Source of the DNA: Prevotellaceae bacterium UBA7028 | Lineage (GTDB): Bacteria; Bacteroidota; Bacteroidia; Bacteroidales; Bacteroidaceae | Reading direction: 5' to 3' | Length of the DNA stretch: 29,436 bases | NCBI GenBank assembly: GCA_002494215.1 | Contig: DLBF01000194.1 | Span: 1 to 29,436 of the forward strand | Shown: in pieces, positions 22,137 to 29,436 of the stretch | Layout: each line of letters begins with the position of its first letter | How positions within the stretch are numbered: position 1 is the stretch's first letter | Translations under genes and position numbers: made by a program | Notes under the pieces: model-generated | The model's database searches: none | The model's input: the letters and a program-made list of their open reading frames with translations, nothing else | Told to the model about the DNA's origin: nothing

Positions 22137-23747
22137 TTATTCTACCAAAGGACGTTGTTCTATTCCCATGATCTTTAGACGGTCAACATGATTCAACAGA
22201 CGGGGGTAGAATTTATCCCAGTTCTGCTGGCTGTTGGGAGTCCATGCTTTCTCTGCTAAAGCCAATGCACGTGGGAATACCATGTACTGCATCTGAGCTT
22301 CTGTAGGGATACGCTCACACCAGATGTTACCTTGCATACCCTTTATCAGTTTCAACTGCTCTGCACTCAAGTCTGTGGGAACAATATCACCAGTATAGAG
22401 TTTCTTTAGGGTATTATTGTCCTGGGCATAGTCAAAGTAACAGAAGGTAAAGGGGCACAGAATCACCTCATTGCCACCTGTGGTAGAGCGCTGTACTACA
22501 TCAGTGTGGTCACCACGCCACCAGTTTACGGTAGCAGACTTGCTGACGCCGCCTTCCAGAATCTCGTCCCAGCCAATAAGCTTCTTTCTGTTCTCGTTGA
22601 AGTATTTCTCCATGGTGCAGGTGAACCAAGACTGCAACTCAGCCTCGTCTTTTACACCCTGGTCTTTTATGCGTTGCTGGCAGTCTGGGCACTTCTTCCA
22701 TGCCGAACGGTTTACCTCATCACCACCAATCTCTACATATTCGTAAGGGAAGAGTTCAAAGATTTCTTTGTAAACGTTGCGGCAGAACTCCAGAGATGTA
22801 TCTTTTCCAACGCAGATAGGGTCACGTCCGTCTTTCGCACAGGAGAGCCAGGGGTAGCATTTGGTTGCAGCGTAACTGTGACCGGGTACGTCAAACTCAG
22901 GAACGATGTCTATACCTCTTACTAAGGCATATTCAATAATGTCTTTTACTTCTTCCTGTGTATAGAAACCACCATATTCCAATTTTCCGTTTCGTACACG
23001 TGTAAATTCGGATGTCATGGGAACAATCATACGTGGATTCTTGTCGTTCTTTGCAATTTCGTTACAGCGTCTGTCCCAATGTTCGTTTGCAGGATCACGG
23101 AATCCGCTGTCATCGGCAAGCAGGGGGTATTGCTTAATCTCCAGACGCCATCCCTGTGAGTCCACCAAATGCCAGTGGAACTTGCTGAACTTATACAGTG
23201 CCATCACGTCAAGGAATCGCTTTGTCTCTTCTACTGTGAAGAAATGGCGTACGGGGTCAAGCATCATGCCACGCCACTCAAAGTTGGGTGTATCCTTAAT
23301 CTCAACGGCAGGTACTCTCCAGTCAACATAGGGCTGTAGGGTAGTGGCTTCTACCTGAATGGGTAGTAGCTGGCGCAGGGTGGCTATACCATGTATGATA
23401 CCGCGATAGCTGGCTGCTTCAATCCGTATGCCGTTTGTCGATGAGGTCAGCTGATAGCCTTCAGCTCCTGCCTCACATTTGGGGTTCAGGCTCAGAATAA
23501 TGTCTGCTTTGTTGCCTTTACGTATAGGCAGTTCATAACCTGTGCTGGGACGTAGTTTCTCCTGCAGATACGTTGCAGCAGGCAACAAACTCTTGTGATT
23601 ATAGACTATGGTAGCATTGGGCTTCAGAACAAACGACCCCGCCTCCTCCATAATACTTGTTGGCTGTGGTATAACGTTAACTTCTGCCATCATGGAAAAC
23701 GGCATAATAAGCATGAGCGACAATAATAGCTCTTTGTATGTTTTCAT
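22137..23747 (-). CDS. Beta-N-acetylhexosaminidase, GH20
   Basis: This 536-residue GH20 enzyme has a Sec signal peptide (residues 1-21, ending SMMA, no lipobox). The GH20b domain covers about 22-145. Catalytic-domain motifs are RGMMLDPVRHFF, FHWHLVDSQGWR (190-201), VPEFDVPGHSY (282-292), and VEIGGDEVNRSAW with the pair Asp343-Glu344. WDEILEGG and QGNIWCERI are also present. It is a paralogue of the enzyme at 16509-18107 but clearly different in sequence (for example DDQGW against DSQGW), so this is not a recent duplication. A TATCTTTG box lies 35 nt upstream, and the fasciclin lipoprotein follows. Release of GlcNAc/GalNAc from host mucin or other glycans is the likely role (family knowledge). 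Confidence 0.94.
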   Translation of the reverse strand: MKTYKELLLSLMLIMPFSMMAEVNVIPQPTSIMEEAGSFVLKPNATIVYNHKSLLPAATYLQEKLRPSTGYELPIRKGNKADIILSLNPKCEAGAEGYQLTSSTNGIRIEAASYRGIIHGIATLRQLLPIQVEATTLQPYVDWRVPAVEIKDTPNFEWRGMMLDPVRHFFTVEETKRFLDVMALYKFSKFHWHLVDSQGWRLEIKQYPLLADDSGFRDPANEHWDRRCNEIAKNDKNPRMIVPMTSEFTRVRNGKLEYGGFYTQEEVKDIIEYALVRGIDIVPEFDVPGHSYAATKCYPWLSCAKDGRDPICVGKDTSLEFCRNVYKEIFELFPYEYVEIGGDEVNRSAWKKCPDCQQRIKDQGVKDEAELQSWFTCTMEKYFNENRKKLIGWDEILEGGVSKSATVNWWRGDHTDVVQRSTTGGNEVILCPFTFCYFDYAQDNNTLKKLYTGDIVPTDLSAEQLKLIKGMQGNIWCERIPTEAQMQYMVFPRALALAEKAWTPNSQQNWDKFYPRLLNHVDRLKIMGIEQRPLVE

Positions 23748-23781
23748 ATAAAAGAAGAATAAATGTTAACTTTTTACACCG

Positions 23782-23789
23782 CAAAGATA
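23782..23789 (-). promoter_or_regulatory. -7 box for the GH20-fasciclin operon
   Basis: TATCTTTG on the minus strand is a perfect TAnnTTTG element 34 nt upstream of the ATG at 23747. No good TTTG lies 19-21 nt upstream. Confidence 0.55.
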
Positions 23790-23857
23790 CAATAAATATT
23801 GTTTATTCCTTGTTTTTGCTTGGGATTTTTATATGCATGTGGAAGAAAAATATACAT

Positions 23858-26113
23858 TTAGAACTCGTATCCAAGGTTTATAAAGAAACTGGGCTTTTTG
23901 GTATGATTACTGTAGCCGATTGTAGCACCCAGAGGCCCAAATATGGTATTGTAAAAATATGCGGCCTGTACGCCAAAGAGGACGCGGTTGTCAAAAAGCT
24001 CTTTCACTTTCTCTGCCTGTAAGCCACCGACCAAGCGGAGCAGCACGTAATGATTGTTGCCTATACGCTCCTGTGCCTGTAGTTGAGCGGCTACAAACTG
24101 TTTCTTTATAAACTCTATGTTGCTAATTCCGGCAAACGGCATCTGCTGGTCAACATAATGCCCGAACCAGTCTCCGCCTATGGTATTTCCAAAGAAGTGC
24201 GGAATGGAGTTGCCGAAGAGCAAACGACCGTAAACCATAGGTTGCAGGGTGAAACGCTTGCCTATGGTGAACGACATACGCCAGTTTGCACTGACATCAT
24301 GCATACCGATAGTCTTGCCTGTTTTATTACCCGCCTCATCATATTCGTTCATCTTGAGAAAGTCGTTGGTTACGTAGGCATATTCAGCATAGAATCGAGC
24401 GCCTCGCGTGGGAAAGTACCAGTTGTCCTCGCTATTGTAGTTTACGCGTGCACGGTAACTAATGTAGTGTTGATTCTCGAGTATCAACTGTTTTGATGTT
24501 TCCGACTCCAGTTTGTTACGGTAGTGAACAAAATCCCAGCGTAGTCCCATTTGTAGATTGAAGTGGCGAAGGTCGAAGTTGAAAGGTAGAACCTCGGCCT
24601 GTGATTGTAGGTAACGGATGTTGTAGTCAAGGTCTCCATTGACGTACATGTCAACATCGTTTCTGCGGAATGTATAGCTGAGTGTGGGGCGGGTGAAACT
24701 GCGGGGATGAACGGTGAATTCTCCTCGTGCCATCATACGTTTGCCCAGTCGCAGGGTAATATCGGTGTTGATGGGGACGGCTGTCTTCATAGGGATATCC
24801 AGTCCCAACTGCACTGCGGCGTGCTCCTCTGTATCGTATCGTGCGCCTGCATGCAACTGCACAGATTTGCGGTTACCTGCCGACAGGACAACGCGTACGC
24901 CATTACCTTCTGGAATCAGATTGCATTCGGCTGTCTGGTAGAATAGGTCTATGCGCATAGATGTGGTGAGTTCCTGTGTCAGTTTTGCATCAATGCTGTC
25001 CGTCTTGTTTAGGTTGAATTTCTGACGCAGGAAGCGCTCGGCAGGCGCTGTCATGTTCTCGAAGGTATATCCAGTGACGTAATACTTTTCGGTCAGCACC
25101 TGTGGACGCAGGGGTTGCAGGATAGTGGGGCGGAATGATTCGTCAATTCCTATACGTTTCTTTAGGGCTATGATATCATCCCAATGGCTCATGGCAACTT
25201 CCTCGCCACGACGAATGAGCGTATCTATGGCAGCAGCTGTGAAACTGGCAGAGCCGTACCCTTTTGTGTTCACTTGCAGATGCAGGTCGGTAATGGCCAG
25301 GTTCTCTTCAACCTTGTTCTTACAGTTCACGTCAATTATTTGGCTGAGGATACTCATGGTGCCTCCTATGTCTTCGGCCATTTTAGGTGCGCCTTGTACG
25401 GTAACACCAATAATGATGTCCGCTCCCATCTCCTTGGCAATATCTGCCGGGTAGTTATTCTTCAGACCGCCATCCACCAGCACCATATCGCCTGTTCTGA
25501 CGGGGGCAAAGGCTGCGGGAATGGACATGGATGCACGCATGGCTTGGGGTAGTCGTCCGCTGTGGAAATCCACCTCGCTATTATCGATGATATTTGTTGC
25601 CACGCAAGCAAAGGGAATACGGAGGTCGTGGGTGAAGTCAAGCGAATCTGTGTAGCCTGTGCAGAGTTGCTGGAATAGTTCTGCCAGATTCTTTCCTCTG
25701 ATAATGCCGCCACCATTTATGTCGCGCTTGCCGATGGTTATGCCAGTTGTGTATACATAGGTGTTCTGTTTCTTGCGGTCGCCGAGGCTCTGGTTGCGCA
25801 GATTCTCCTTGTCTGTAATGACATAGCTCCAGTCTTGCTTTCGCACCATAGAGTCAAGTGCATTAGCATTGTATCCTATAGAGTAGAGTCCGCCAATGAT
25901 GCTACCCATTGATGTTCCGGTAATGATATCAACGGGGATGCCTGCCTTCTCCAGTACCTTCAGTACGCCAATGTGCGCCATACCTTTAGCACCACCGCCA
26001 CTGAGAACAATGGCAACACGTTTTCTGTGGATGTCAGTGCTGTCTTTCTGGGCATTTGTTACACCGCATACTAACATGGCAGCTATAAGCAGTAGAATCT
26101 TTTTCATATACAT
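23858..26113 (-). CDS. Patatin-like phospholipase with Omp85-type outer-membrane barrel
   Basis: The 751-residue protein has a Sec signal peptide (ending VTNAQ). The patatin domain spans about 32-230 with the oxyanion loop SGGGAKG, nucleophile Ser68 in GTSMG, and the dyad Asp214 in VDGGLKNNYP. A POTRA-like linker (about 315-385, TEKYYVTGYTFENMTAPAERFLRQ) and a C-terminal 16-strand-type barrel ending in FFINLGYEF follow. This resembles the PlpD group (type Vd secretion), in which the barrel holds the lipase at the outer membrane. Catalytic residues look intact, so lipid hydrolase activity is likely. The start could be ATG 26113 or ATG 26107; both give a good signal peptide. It begins one base after the stop of the radical SAM gene, so the two are co-transcribed. 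Confidence 0.92.
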   Translation of the reverse strand: MYMKKILLLIAAMLVCGVTNAQKDSTDIHRKRVAIVLSGGGAKGMAHIGVLKVLEKAGIPVDIITGTSMGSIIGGLYSIGYNANALDSMVRKQDWSYVITDKENLRNQSLGDRKKQNTYVYTTGITIGKRDINGGGIIRGKNLAELFQQLCTGYTDSLDFTHDLRIPFACVATNIIDNSEVDFHSGRLPQAMRASMSIPAAFAPVRTGDMVLVDGGLKNNYPADIAKEMGADIIIGVTVQGAPKMAEDIGGTMSILSQIIDVNCKNKVEENLAITDLHLQVNTKGYGSASFTAAAIDTLIRRGEEVAMSHWDDIIALKKRIGIDESFRPTILQPLRPQVLTEKYYVTGYTFENMTAPAERFLRQKFNLNKTDSIDAKLTQELTTSMRIDLFYQTAECNLIPEGNGVRVVLSAGNRKSVQLHAGARYDTEEHAAVQLGLDIPMKTAVPINTDITLRLGKRMMARGEFTVHPRSFTRPTLSYTFRRNDVDMYVNGDLDYNIRYLQSQAEVLPFNFDLRHFNLQMGLRWDFVHYRNKLESETSKQLILENQHYISYRARVNYNSEDNWYFPTRGARFYAEYAYVTNDFLKMNEYDEAGNKTGKTIGMHDVSANWRMSFTIGKRFTLQPMVYGRLLFGNSIPHFFGNTIGGDWFGHYVDQQMPFAGISNIEFIKKQFVAAQLQAQERIGNNHYVLLRLVGGLQAEKVKELFDNRVLFGVQAAYFYNTIFGPLGATIGYSNHTKKPSFFINLGYEF

Positions 26114-26114
26114 G

Positions 26115-26993
26115 TCATTCTTTGTCTTTCATTTCTTTCACCAAATTGGTGAACTGGTAGTTCTTAAGACCCCATAGGGGAGCAATCACGTATTCGGGAG
26201 GACTCTGGCTGACGAATCGTTCCAACACCAAGGTGGATGGCAGGTGAGAGATGTACTCCAGAACCAAGTCTATGTATTCCCGGGCTGTGGGGAGTGGCCA
26301 GGGATGCTGTAGGTATTCCTCTGCCAGAGCTGTACCTTTGATAACCTGCAGTTGATGCAGTTTCAGGGTGGTGAGGGGTAGGCGAGCTATCTCATCAGCC
26401 TGACGCATCAGTTCCTCCTTGCTTTCCCATGGGAAGCCCAGAATGATGTGAGCTCCTACGCGGATACCGCAGGCAGCGGTCTTCCGGATGATATCGGCAG
26501 AGAGGGCGAAGCTATGTCCCCGGTTGATGCGCCGCAGTGTCTCCTCGTTGGCACTCTCTATTCCATATTCCACAATTAGGAAGGTCCGACGGTTCAGTTC
26601 CGTCAGATATTCAAGTAGGGCAGGGGGCATACAGTCGGGACGTGTACCGATGACTAAACCCAGTACATCAGGTACTCGCAGAGCCTCCTCATAGAGTTCT
26701 TTCAGGTGTTCCAGTTCGCCGTAAGTGTTGGTATAAGCCTGAAAGTAGGCCAGATACTTCATGCTGGGGTACTTACGGGCAAAGAAACGTTTGCCTTCTT
26801 CCAATTGTTGGGTAATGCTCTTGGTCGGTTGGCAGTATGCAGGGTTAAAGGTCTGGTTATTGCAGAAGGTGCAACCGCCATAACCAACTGTGCCGTCCCT
26901 GTTGGGGCAGCTAAATCCTGCGTTGACGGATATCTTCTGTACCTTTGTTCCTAGTTGCTCTTGCAGCCAAGGCCCGAATTCAACGTATTTCAT
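26115..26993 (-). CDS. YhcC-type (TIGR01212) radical SAM protein
   Basis: The 292-residue form starting MKYVEFGPWLQEQLG was chosen because it matches the family N-terminus; the open frame extends 27 codons upstream, but those codons are low-complexity and unlike the family. The [4Fe-4S] cysteines are Cys29, Cys41 and Cys44 (CPNRDGTVGYGGCTFC), the spacing of this group. YLAYFQAYTNTYG, IGTRPDCMP, LIVEYGIESANEETLRRINRGH and GAHIILGFPWES are radical-SAM barrel segments. The substrate of the family is not firmly established; a link to tRNA or another RNA has been suggested. A TATTTTTG lies immediately upstream but is too close to the ATG to count as a promoter unless the message is leaderless. Confidence 0.9.
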   Translation of the reverse strand: MKYVEFGPWLQEQLGTKVQKISVNAGFSCPNRDGTVGYGGCTFCNNQTFNPAYCQPTKSITQQLEEGKRFFARKYPSMKYLAYFQAYTNTYGELEHLKELYEEALRVPDVLGLVIGTRPDCMPPALLEYLTELNRRTFLIVEYGIESANEETLRRINRGHSFALSADIIRKTAACGIRVGAHIILGFPWESKEELMRQADEIARLPLTTLKLHQLQVIKGTALAEEYLQHPWPLPTAREYIDLVLEYISHLPSTLVLERFVSQSPPEYVIAPLWGLKNYQFTNLVKEMKDKE

Positions 26994-27059
26994 ACCACAA
27001 AAATACATAAAAAGAGTGAAATGCCTTTTTTCGTATGTCTTTTTTTGGAAAAAAAAACG

Positions 27060-27067
27060 TACCTTTG
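27060..27067 (+). promoter_or_regulatory. -7 box for the dipeptidyl peptidase gene
   Basis: TACCTTTG matches TAnnTTTG, 45 nt upstream of the ATG at 27113. A TTTG at 27044 is only 12 nt upstream, shorter than the usual 19-21, so the -33 part is not supported. Confidence 0.48.
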
Positions 27068-27112
27068 GGGGCAAATATCCTATAACACATTATAAAACAT
27101 ACAAAAAACAGC

Positions 27113-29314
27113 ATGAAGCGTTTATTATTTTTGATAGCTATTGTCTGCACATTTATCAGTGTTCGTGCTGCAGGCGAGATCCAGCTTACTGACCTCTGCC
27201 GCGGTACATATTATGCCAGACAGATTTATGGCGTTAACCCTCTGCTCGATGGCGAGAGTTATAGCCAGATGACGGACGGTGGAAAGAAGATTGTTCGTAA
27301 GAGCTTCCGTACAGGAGAGCAAACAGATGTTATTTTCGATGCGGATAACATAAAGACCCGTATTCAACTACCTCATATCGATGGTTACATTATGAGTCCC
27401 AACGAGCAGAACATCCTGCTGCGTACAGAGACCAAGAGCATCTATCGCCACAGTCGCACGGCTCAATATTATATATATAATGTAAAGAACCGTACCGTTG
27501 CCCGCTTGAGTGATGGCGGTCCTCAGGAAGTTCCTGTGTGGAGTAGAGACGGTAATATGGTGGCCTTTGTTCGCGAGGGTAACCTGTTCTTGGTGAAACT
27601 ACTCTTCAACAATAGCGAGAGCCAGATTACTAAGGATGGCAAGTTCAATGAGGTGATAAACGGAAAACCAGACTGGGTGAACGAAGAAGAGTTCTCCTTT
27701 AACTGTGCCTTCGACTTCAACGAGGATAATACCATGATAGCATGGATACGTTATGACGAGTCGGAAGTTCCCATGTTCAGTTTCCCTTGGTATAAGGGGT
27801 TGAGGCCCGAACTCAAGCAATATGCCCAGTACCCAGGATCCTATGATTACAAATATCCTGTTGCAGGTGCCAAGAACAGCGTGGTTAGTGTACACAGTTT
27901 CGATATCAAGAGTCGTGTAATCCGTAAGATGCAGTTACCTATCCCTGCCGATGGCTATATACCACGCATCTTCTTTACCAAAGATCCCGAGAAGTTGCTT
28001 GTCCTGACCAATAACCGCCATCAGGATTGTCTTGATATTTATTTGGTTAATCCTCGCAGTACGGAGTGCCGCGTGATTGTACGTGAGCAGGCCGATAAGT
28101 ATATTGCCGAGGAGGTTTATAAGAACTTCAAGGTGTTGGACGATGGCTTTATCATGATGAGCGAACGCAGTGGCTTCAATCACTTGTACCTGTACGATCT
28201 GACGGGTACTATGCGTCGTCAGCTGACAAAGGGTAACTTCGTTGTAACGGACTTTTACGGATATGATGCAAAGTCAGGAACAACCTACTATGCCAGTACC
28301 GAGGAGAGCCCGCTCTGTCGTGCCATTTACAAGTCCGATGCTAAGGGTAAGGTGGTAAAGTTGAGCCAGCAGCGTGGAACCAACAAAGCCACTTTCAGTC
28401 AGGGAATGCGTTATTACATGAATGTCTATAGTAATCTGAATACTCCTCCTGTTACCACACTGTGTGATGCCAGTGGCAAGATGCTGAAGACATTGGAGGA
28501 TAATGCTGGACTGAAGAAGAAGCTCGCAGGGTTGAATCTTGGTGAGCGCAGGTTCTTTACCTTCAAGACACAGGATGGCATAGAACTGAATGGCTTTATG
28601 GTACTGCCTGTCAATTTCTCGGAAAGTAAGAAGTATCCTGTGATAATGCATCAGTATAGTGGTCCTGGCAGTCAGCAGGTTTTGGATAGTTGGAACGCTG
28701 GTAATATGGGCGGTTCACTTTACGAGCAGTACCTCTGTCAGCAGGGCTTTATCTGTGTATGTGTTGACGGAAGAGGAACAGGTGGTCGTGGCCGCGACTT
28801 TGAACAGTGTACCTACCTGAAGTTGGGACAGCTGGAGAGTCATGACCAGGTAGAGGCGGCTATTTATCTGGGTACTTTGCCATACGTAGATAAGAACCAC
28901 ATTGGTATTTGGGGATGGAGCTTTGGCGGTTTCAATACCCTGATGAGTATGAGTGAGGGACGTCCTGTTTTTGCTGCCGGTGTGGCCGTAGCACCTCCAA
29001 CCGACTGGCGTTATTATGATACAGTCTATACCGAGCGTTATATGCGTACTCCCAACGAGAATGGAGCCGGTTATGATGTCAGTCCTATCGGACGTGCCAA
29101 TCAGCTAAGTGGTCATTTGCTCATTTGCCAAGGTACGGCTGATGATAATGTGCATTATCGTAATGTTGCAGAATATACCGAAGCACTGGTTCAGGCCGAT
29201 AAGGATTTCCGTCAGCTCACATACACCAACCGCAACCATGGTATCAGTGGAGGCAATACCCGTGTGCATCTTTTCCGCCAGATAACGCAGCACTTTAAGC
29301 AGTATCTGCAGTAA
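27113..29314 (+). CDS. Dipeptidyl peptidase IV (S9B family serine peptidase)
   Basis: This 733-residue exported enzyme removes X-Pro or X-Ala dipeptides from peptide N-termini. The signal peptide ends near SVRAAG. An eight-bladed propeller covers about residues 35-480 and carries DWVNEEEFS, the paired-Glu motif that holds the substrate N-terminus. The alpha/beta-hydrolase domain has catalytic Ser603 in GWSFGG, Asp677 in GTADDNVHY and His709 in NRNHGISGG. Length, motifs and signal peptide fit bacterial DPP-IV such as those of Porphyromonas and Prevotella. It is probably periplasmic and feeds amino-acid uptake. It stands alone on its strand, diverging from the radical SAM gene, and the tRNA follows 73 bp later. 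No lipobox is seen. Confidence 0.95.
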   Translation: MKRLLFLIAIVCTFISVRAAGEIQLTDLCRGTYYARQIYGVNPLLDGESYSQMTDGGKKIVRKSFRTGEQTDVIFDADNIKTRIQLPHIDGYIMSPNEQNILLRTETKSIYRHSRTAQYYIYNVKNRTVARLSDGGPQEVPVWSRDGNMVAFVREGNLFLVKLLFNNSESQITKDGKFNEVINGKPDWVNEEEFSFNCAFDFNEDNTMIAWIRYDESEVPMFSFPWYKGLRPELKQYAQYPGSYDYKYPVAGAKNSVVSVHSFDIKSRVIRKMQLPIPADGYIPRIFFTKDPEKLLVLTNNRHQDCLDIYLVNPRSTECRVIVREQADKYIAEEVYKNFKVLDDGFIMMSERSGFNHLYLYDLTGTMRRQLTKGNFVVTDFYGYDAKSGTTYYASTEESPLCRAIYKSDAKGKVVKLSQQRGTNKATFSQGMRYYMNVYSNLNTPPVTTLCDASGKMLKTLEDNAGLKKKLAGLNLGERRFFTFKTQDGIELNGFMVLPVNFSESKKYPVIMHQYSGPGSQQVLDSWNAGNMGGSLYEQYLCQQGFICVCVDGRGTGGRGRDFEQCTYLKLGQLESHDQVEAAIYLGTLPYVDKNHIGIWGWSFGGFNTLMSMSEGRPVFAAGVAVAPPTDWRYYDTVYTERYMRTPNENGAGYDVSPIGRANQLSGHLLICQGTADDNVHYRNVAEYTEALVQADKDFRQLTYTNRNHGISGGNTRVHLFRQITQHFKQYLQ

Positions 29315-29362
29315 GAGAAATAGAAAAATGACGTAAAAGTTTCGTTTTCCTTAAATTAGTAT

Positions 29363-29370
29363 TATCTTTG
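29363..29370 (+). promoter_or_regulatory. -7 box for tRNA-Arg
   Basis: TATCTTTG lies 17 nt before the first base of the tRNA, the usual placing for Bacteroidetes tRNA promoters. A weak TTTCG at 29340-29344 is near the expected -33 position. Confidence 0.55.
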
Positions 29371-29387
29371 CACTGCTTTTAAGCAAT

Positions 29388-29436
29388 GGTCCCGTAGCTT
29401 AGTTGTATAGAGCGTCAGATTCCGGTTCTGAAGGTC
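29388..29436 (+). tRNA. tRNA-Arg(CCG), 5' part only
   Basis: The first 49 bases of a tRNA are visible before the window ends. The acceptor strand GGTCCCG is followed by TA, a D arm (GCTTAGTTGTATAGAGC) and an anticodon stem TCAGA/TCTGA enclosing the loop TTCCGGT. The anticodon CCG reads the CGG arginine codon. The T arm and 3' end lie outside. Confidence 0.9.

Noticed and set aside
26998..27005. TATTTTTG as promoter of the radical SAM gene
   Set aside because: It ends 5 nt from the ATG at 26993, so transcription would begin at or inside the start codon; no -33 element is present.

Overview
The window looks like chromosome from a gut-type member of the Bacteroidales, most likely Prevotellaceae. 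Supporting signs are the Bacteroidetes promoter form (TTTG about 19-20 nt upstream of TAnnTTTG), few Shine-Dalgarno sites, TonB-dependent receptors and surface lipoproteins, a Na+-pump oxaloacetate decarboxylase, S9B dipeptidyl peptidase, a GH20/fasciclin pair, and a DnaA helix-turn-helix of the NHATVLHS type. The genus is an inference; no rRNA or marker search was possible.

Layout. Positions 1-3651 (minus): dnaA is translationally coupled (ATGA overlap) to an unusual protein in which a nitroreductase is joined to the C-terminal tail of a vitamin B12-dependent ribonucleotide reductase; oadG and a truncated oadA follow. Positions 3914-5604 (minus): a cell-wall amidase and an Mce/MlaD lipid-transport protein under one clear promoter. 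Positions 5632-8870 (minus): asnA and a BtuB-like TonB receptor, separated by a heptanucleotide repeat and a hairpin. Positions 9154-18871 (plus): a cobalamin-uptake locus headed by a consensus promoter and a cobalamin riboswitch. Its order is DUF4465-like lipoprotein, BtuG-like propeller fused to a second surface domain, BtuB-type receptor, BtuF, BtuC, a GH20 hexosaminidase, BtuD. Positions 18872-19972: 1.1 kb without a gene between convergent genes, packed with nested inverted repeats and palindromes. Positions 19973-23789 (minus): a fasciclin lipoprotein and a second GH20. Positions 23858-26993 (minus): a YhcC-type radical SAM protein and a patatin/Omp85 outer-membrane protein. Positions 27060-29314 (plus): dipeptidyl peptidase IV, then the 5' part of a tRNA-Arg(CCG).

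How the genes work together. The B12 locus forms one import path: surface lipoproteins capture cobamide, BtuB carries it across the outer membrane, BtuF binds it in the periplasm and BtuCD moves it into the cytoplasm, with the riboswitch shutting expression when B12 is plentiful. A GH20 enzyme sits inside this set and shares a 1-nt stop/start overlap with btuD. B12 also touches the dnaA region, since the fused tail derives from a B12-dependent enzyme family. The points most worth a second look are that fusion, the GH20 in the B12 locus, the repeat-dense intergenic region, and a C-rich/G-rich hairpin inside the btuB signal-peptide codons.
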